Shown in pieces: positions 5,830 through 8,830 of a DNA stretch of 8,830 nucleotides (position 1 is the first letter of the stretch; each line of letters begins with the position of its first letter). The notes beneath the pieces are model-generated. The model was not told the DNA's origin. It saw only the letters and a list, made by a program, of their open reading frames with translations, and did not search any database. This DNA comes from Candidatus Heimdallarchaeota archaeon. GTDB taxonomy: Archaea > Asgardarchaeota > Heimdallarchaeia > JABLTI01. Position numbers and translations under genes: made by a program. Where the stretch lies: the NCBI GenBank assembly GCA_030667035.1, contig DAOUWQ010000032.1, positions 1 to 8,830 of the forward strand. Direction: 5' to 3'.

Positions 5830-7320
5830 TTGGTTGAGACTAGCTGGATTCCATTATACAAAAAGTCAATCGACGAAGTTGCTATAAACTTACCAAATCT
5901 TGAAGGCATACTCGTTGGACTAAATGTAAATGTTGATGCGATTCTTTTCGTTACACCAGAGTTAATATTGCAGTTAATAAAAAAATTAGAAATTGATCCA
6001 AATGATCTTGTTCAAAGAATAAAAGAATGGAAAGGGATAATTGAAACACCGAGTGATTTTGTAACGGGTTTATGTGGTTGTTTTTCTAAAGGCAAAGCGA
6101 GTGAATGGATAATTCAAAATAAAAAAACTTATGATTATTTGTTACACAATCTGCCAATTGAAACAGAATTACGGATGGGCGGTCAAGCGGGTATAATGTC
6201 CGAAATATTGACTCAAATTGATATATCTAACATCTATGTCCATGCAACCTCTCTTTCTAAAGAACTTAGAGAATTATTCTCCGAAAAAGAATCTATCAAA
6301 ATACCTGTTTTAAAAGACAATTTGAAAATAACCTTTGAACATCCAAAAACAGCAGAATCAGAGTTTGAAGATCTGTATTTACATATTATATCTGAATTTG
6401 ATAAAGGGGATGAATTACAACTTACTAAAAACATCAAATGGAAATGCCCTAGAGATAATCGTTTCATTGCTACATTTGACCCACCAAATTCTAAATTAGA
6501 TTTAATCAAAGGGTTCGAACACGGAATAGAGACTCTAGCAAATAAATGTGATGGGTTTATCATTTCTGGTTTTCATATGCTTGAAATCACGAATAATGGC
6601 ATTGAGAGTGTTCGTGAAAAAATAAGTAACATTCTTGATATATTGTCTCAAGCAAAAAAAGCAAACCCAAAGCTCCTTTTACAGCTAGAATTATGTAGCA
6701 CTAAAAATAAAGAAATTTTACAACAGTTGATTTCACTTTCAATTGAGAGGAAAATTTGGGATAGTTTAAGTTGTAATGAACGGGAGCTTGGTGAGATACT
6801 AGAAGTTTTAGATTATAGAAAATTAGCAAAAGCAATAAAACAACATTGTAATCAAAGAGATATTATCGAAGGGTGTCTTGAAGTTTCGAAAAGTTTGTTA
6901 TTGAAAAGATTTCACTTACATGAATTTGGTTGTTATATTTTACTTGCTGATAAAGATCAATTTGATGCACCTGAAAAATTAACAAAATCATTACTTTTTT
7001 CATCTCTACTTACAGCTTTCAGAGCAAATACAGGTGAGAATTTAGAGTTAAAAAAAGTACAAGAAAATTTGACTGATTTATTATTTAACTTTAAAGTAAC
7101 AAGTCAGTTTACACAGATAGCTGAATATTTAGATGAAAAATATTCTATTGATAGAGCTGAATTTTTGAAAAATGGTCGAACTATAATTGATAACTATCAT
7201 TTGATAGTTATTCCAACAATTATTATTGATCAACCTAGAATAACAGTGGGATTAGGAGATACGGTATCATCAACAGCTTTAGTTGCACAACTTGCAATGC
7301 AGAAATCCAATTTGGAATGA
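5830..7320 (+). CDS. ADP-dependent glucokinase/phosphofructokinase
   Basis: A 496-aa sugar kinase of the archaeal ADP-dependent family (ribokinase-like fold). It uses ADP rather than ATP to phosphorylate glucose or fructose 6-phosphate in a modified Embden-Meyerhof pathway, giving AMP. Motifs in order: sugar-site GLNVNVDAI (30-38), RMGGQAGI (115-122), SGFHML (246-251), LELCS (286-290), CNERELGE (315-322), HLHEFG (362-367) and the nucleotide/catalytic GLGDTVSS (474-481), with Asp477 the likely base. Family members are usually about 450-460 aa; this one is slightly longer. GK, PFK or bifunctional activity cannot be decided here. Translation begins at TTG 5830 behind GAGGT. The gene is very AT-rich, with many Lys, Asn and Ile codons. 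It lies alone between two terminator-like elements. Confidence 0.93.
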   Translation: MVETSWIPLYKKSIDEVAINLPNLEGILVGLNVNVDAILFVTPELILQLIKKLEIDPNDLVQRIKEWKGIIETPSDFVTGLCGCFSKGKASEWIIQNKKTYDYLLHNLPIETELRMGGQAGIMSEILTQIDISNIYVHATSLSKELRELFSEKESIKIPVLKDNLKITFEHPKTAESEFEDLYLHIISEFDKGDELQLTKNIKWKCPRDNRFIATFDPPNSKLDLIKGFEHGIETLANKCDGFIISGFHMLEITNNGIESVREKISNILDILSQAKKANPKLLLQLELCSTKNKEILQQLISLSIERKIWDSLSCNERELGEILEVLDYRKLAKAIKQHCNQRDIIEGCLEVSKSLLLKRFHLHEFGCYILLADKDQFDAPEKLTKSLLFSSLLTAFRANTGENLELKKVQENLTDLLFNFKVTSQFTQIAEYLDEKYSIDRAEFLKNGRTIIDNYHLIVIPTIIIDQPRITVGLGDTVSSTALVAQLAMQKSNLE

Positions 7321-7325
7321 AACCA

Positions 7326-7354
7326 TAACAAATCAATTATTTGTTACTATTTTG
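7326..7354 (+). terminator. Hairpin after the ADP-dependent kinase gene
   Basis: TAACAAAT (7326-7333) pairs perfectly with ATTTGTTA (7339-7346) around CAATT, five bases after the stop. A short T4 run follows at 7351-7354. The stem is AT-rich and the T-run short, so this is a moderate terminator candidate. Confidence 0.45.
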
Positions 7355-7497
7355 TTGTAGAATAACAAGTTCAAAACACAATTCTAAGAAACTACAATAG
7401 ACTTTTTAGTACTATTTCTACCAAAAAGCAAAACATAGTCCAGCAATGTTATGTCAATATTATTTACGCTTTTATTAGCTAAGTAAAGAACATACTT

Positions 7498-7502
7498 AGG
7501 TG
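7498..7502 (+). promoter_or_regulatory. Ribosome binding site for the small GTPase gene
   Basis: AGGTG lies 8 nt before the ATG at 7511. A TATA-like TTTTATTAG at 7470-7478 lies about 35-40 nt upstream of the start. The rest of the 190-bp gap holds only the hairpin after the kinase gene and AT-rich sequence. Confidence 0.6.
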
Positions 7503-7510
7503 TTAATATA

Positions 7511-8020
7511 ATGCAACATCATAGCCCAGAACAAGATATTAAAATTGTAGTTACAGGACCATACAATGCAGGGAAATCTGAATTTGTACAACGTTTTGGT
7601 GATAAACCAATCAATGTTGCAGTAAATGGTACAACAGTCGGAATGGACTTTACACATGAAATGATCGAAGACTTTCACGTGCACATTTTTGGCACTCCAG
7701 GTCAAGATCACTTTAAAGATGTACAACAATGCGTAGCAAAGGGTGCTGCAGGTATAATTATGGTTGTAGATAGTTCTGATCCAGCTACTTTTGGGCAAGT
7801 TGAAACACTCACAAAGAGAATTAAAGCTGTATGTGGTCGTGTTCCAATCATCATTTGTGCAAATAAACAAGATAAATCTGGTGCAATTGCTCCAGAAAAA
7901 ATAAAGCAAATGATTGGGTTCAAAGGAAAAGTTATCGGTACGTCTGCAGTTAGTGGAGCCGGAACGAAAACTTCTATTGTCGAGGTTTTAAAACAAATTC
8001 GTAAAGAAAAAGGGATGTAA
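7511..8020 (+). CDS. Small Ras-like GTPase (COG2229/MglA-like)
   Basis: A 169-aa protein that is a single G domain. It should cycle between GTP- and GDP-bound states to switch a partner on and off. G1 (P-loop) is GPYNAGKS (16-23), G2 is TTVGMDF (41-47), G3 is GTPGQDHF (61-68), G4 is NKQD (118-121) and G5 is TSAVSG (144-149). In G3 the usual Asp of DxxGQ is Gly, as in the COG2229 class of prokaryotic GTPases (FGTPGQ). The Gln equivalent to Ras Gln61 is kept. There is no C-terminal cysteine for lipidation and no membrane segment, so it is cytosolic or recruited by partners. In MglA-like systems the partners are often Roadblock/LC7 proteins; none is encoded in this window. The start is fixed by AGGTG 8 nt upstream. 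Confidence 0.93.
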   Translation: MQHHSPEQDIKIVVTGPYNAGKSEFVQRFGDKPINVAVNGTTVGMDFTHEMIEDFHVHIFGTPGQDHFKDVQQCVAKGAAGIIMVVDSSDPATFGQVETLTKRIKAVCGRVPIIICANKQDKSGAIAPEKIKQMIGFKGKVIGTSAVSGAGTKTSIVEVLKQIRKEKGM

Positions 8021-8059
8021 TGAGGTTTTCAATAGATTTAACCATCCCAAAACTTTTTT
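8012..8059 (+). terminator. Long-range stem and T-run after the GTPase gene
   Basis: GGGATG (8012-8017, the last codons) can pair with CATCCC (8043-8048) over a 25-nt loop. AAAAC and T6 at 8054-8059 follow. The T-run may suffice for archaeal termination; the hairpin is weaker evidence because of its large loop. Confidence 0.4.
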
Positions 8060-8076
8060 CTTTCACAGACTGACAG

Positions 8077-8095
8077 ATTCTAGAAAAAATAGAAT
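8077..8095 (-). terminator. Hairpin with T-run for the convergent MBL-fold gene
   Basis: ATTCTA (8077-8082) and TAGAAT (8090-8095) form a perfect 6-bp inverted repeat. Its loop, read on the minus strand, is TTTTTTC. It lies about 35 nt beyond the stop of the minus-strand gene. It is short and AT-rich, so only a moderate candidate. Confidence 0.35.
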
Positions 8096-8127
8096 AAGAA
8101 AGTAAATGAACTGATCATCTACTTAAT

Positions 8128-8830
8128 CTAATAATATAGCACTTCTTCTGGATTAATTTTAGCGTCGTCGTGGACTTCCCATACAATTTCCTTTTGTCTT
8201 TTCTTTGACGATTGGAAGATTTTATCTTCTTCTTCTAATTGCTTCATATGGGCTTTCAAAGTTAAATCTTGTACTAAATCTTTCCACGGTTTATACCATT
8301 CGATTCCTAAACTGAGATTAACTTCCTTTCGTATCTCATCAAATGTGCTTGCACCATTAGTTGTTAGTGTTACTAAAATTGTTTCTTCAAAATTATTGTG
8401 AGCGCTGAGTGCTTGTTTTATTAATTCTTTTGCTTGTCCACCGAGATAAGCTCCATCATAAGCAGGACAAAGCATGTCGACATTTGCTCGAGAGATAAAT
8501 GCTAGAGCTTTCTCTCTTTCGAGAGTACTGCCAGTTAAATCAATTAAATAATTACTGAAGCTCATTGGGTAGATATAGAGTTCCGCACCAGCAAAAATAG
8601 CCTTCTGTTTTGAGCTGAAAAACATTGAATGACCGGCACTAAATCCTGGGTAGCATACCGTGAAAATTGTTGTTTCTCCTAATTGGAATTTGTCGCTATC
8701 ATCAAAAACAGCATGTGGTTTTACTCCCTTTAGCCTTTCCCAAGGTTCATAGGAAAATTTACCACCTTTTCTATTAGGCTCAAAGTGCTTCTCAGGTAGA
8801 TACAAATAGGGTTTCCTGATAGTATCCTCT
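8128..8830 (-). CDS. Metallo-beta-lactamase-fold protein, 5' end outside window, atypical metal site
   Basis: The frame is open through the right edge of the window. The only in-window start is a TTG at 8805, and coding-like sequence (EDTIRKPYLYLPEKHF) continues past it, so I treat the gene as 5'-truncated. Visible from the TTG are 225 residues. Residues 40-62 carry the MBL strand and the metal-binding PGFSAGHS (53-60; His59 at 8631-8629). The usual Asp in the next motif (GD) is Ala74 in FAGAEL, and the His of the last motif (PxHDG) is Tyr116 in CPAYDGAY. The HxHxDH motif would lie beyond the edge. Residues about 142-200 look like the winged-helix tail of LACTB2-type MBL proteins. The protein may be a hydrolase with an altered metal site or a non-catalytic relative. 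Confidence 0.85.
   Translation of the reverse strand, partial: EDTIRKPYLYLPEKHFEPNRKGGKFSYEPWERLKGVKPHAVFDDSDKFQLGETTIFTVCYPGFSAGHSMFFSSKQKAIFAGAELYIYPMSFSNYLIDLTGSTLEREKALAFISRANVDMLCPAYDGAYLGGQAKELIKQALSAHNNFEETILVTLTTNGASTFDEIRKEVNLSLGIEWYKPWKDLVQDLTLKAHMKQLEEEDKIFQSSKKRQKEIVWEVHDDAKINPEEVLYY

Noticed and set aside
7496..7909. 137-codon minus-strand ORF opposite the small GTPase
   Set aside because: It is antisense to a gene with all five G motifs, has unnatural composition (rich in Cys, Trp and Asn), and has no ribosome site.
8128..8805. TTG at 8805 as the true start of the MBL-fold gene
   Set aside because: The frame stays open with coding-like sequence to the window edge, no ribosome site precedes the TTG, and the N-terminal MBL motif would be missing.
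1..8830. Defence island, CRISPR array, insertion sequence or biosynthetic cluster
   Set aside because: I found no transposase, integrase, Cas, restriction or toxin-antitoxin motif, and no array of spaced repeats. The genes look like ordinary single units.

Overview
The window looks like chromosomal DNA from an AT-rich archaeon. The archaeal markers are an Hjc-type Holliday junction resolvase and an ADP-dependent glucokinase/phosphofructokinase. Genes are preceded by GGTG/GAGG-type ribosome sites and TTTATA-like boxes, and several 3' ends carry hairpins or plain T-tracts. An MglA/COG2229-like small GTPase, a long HEAT-repeat protein and a membrane-anchored winged-helix/zinc-ribbon protein fit an Asgard archaeon (Heimdall- or Thor-like). 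That lineage is an inference, not something the sequence proves. There is no rRNA, tRNA, CRISPR array, transposase or phage gene.

Layout, left to right. A two-pass membrane protein with winged-helix and zinc-ribbon domains (+, 136-825) converges on a GNAT acetyltransferase (-, 871-1320), with a hairpin plus T-run between them. A divergent promoter region (1321-1580) leads into a twelve-repeat HEAT scaffold protein (+, 1581-2807). It converges on a minus-strand cluster, read from right to left: an unrecognised 239-aa protein (4316-3597), an uncertain 65-aa ORF (3532-3335) and hjc (3270-2827). The second divergent region (4317-4552) carries two diverged copies of a dyad-containing direct repeat on either side of a TATA-like box. 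To its right are a polytopic membrane protein with an Asp/Glu-rich tail (+, 4553-5728), the ADP-dependent sugar kinase (+, 5830-7320, TTG start) and a small GTPase (+, 7511-8020). The last gene is a metallo-beta-lactamase-fold protein (-, 8128 to the right edge, 5' end outside the window) in which two usual metal-ligand positions are substituted.

Most genes appear to be separately transcribed units; the only likely operon is the minus-strand cluster ending in hjc. I see no single multi-gene system. The features most worth a second look are the repeat pair around the TATA box at 4396-4402, the tandem inverted repeats at 3525-3571, the membrane-anchored winged-helix/zinc-ribbon protein, and the MBL-fold protein with an altered metal site.
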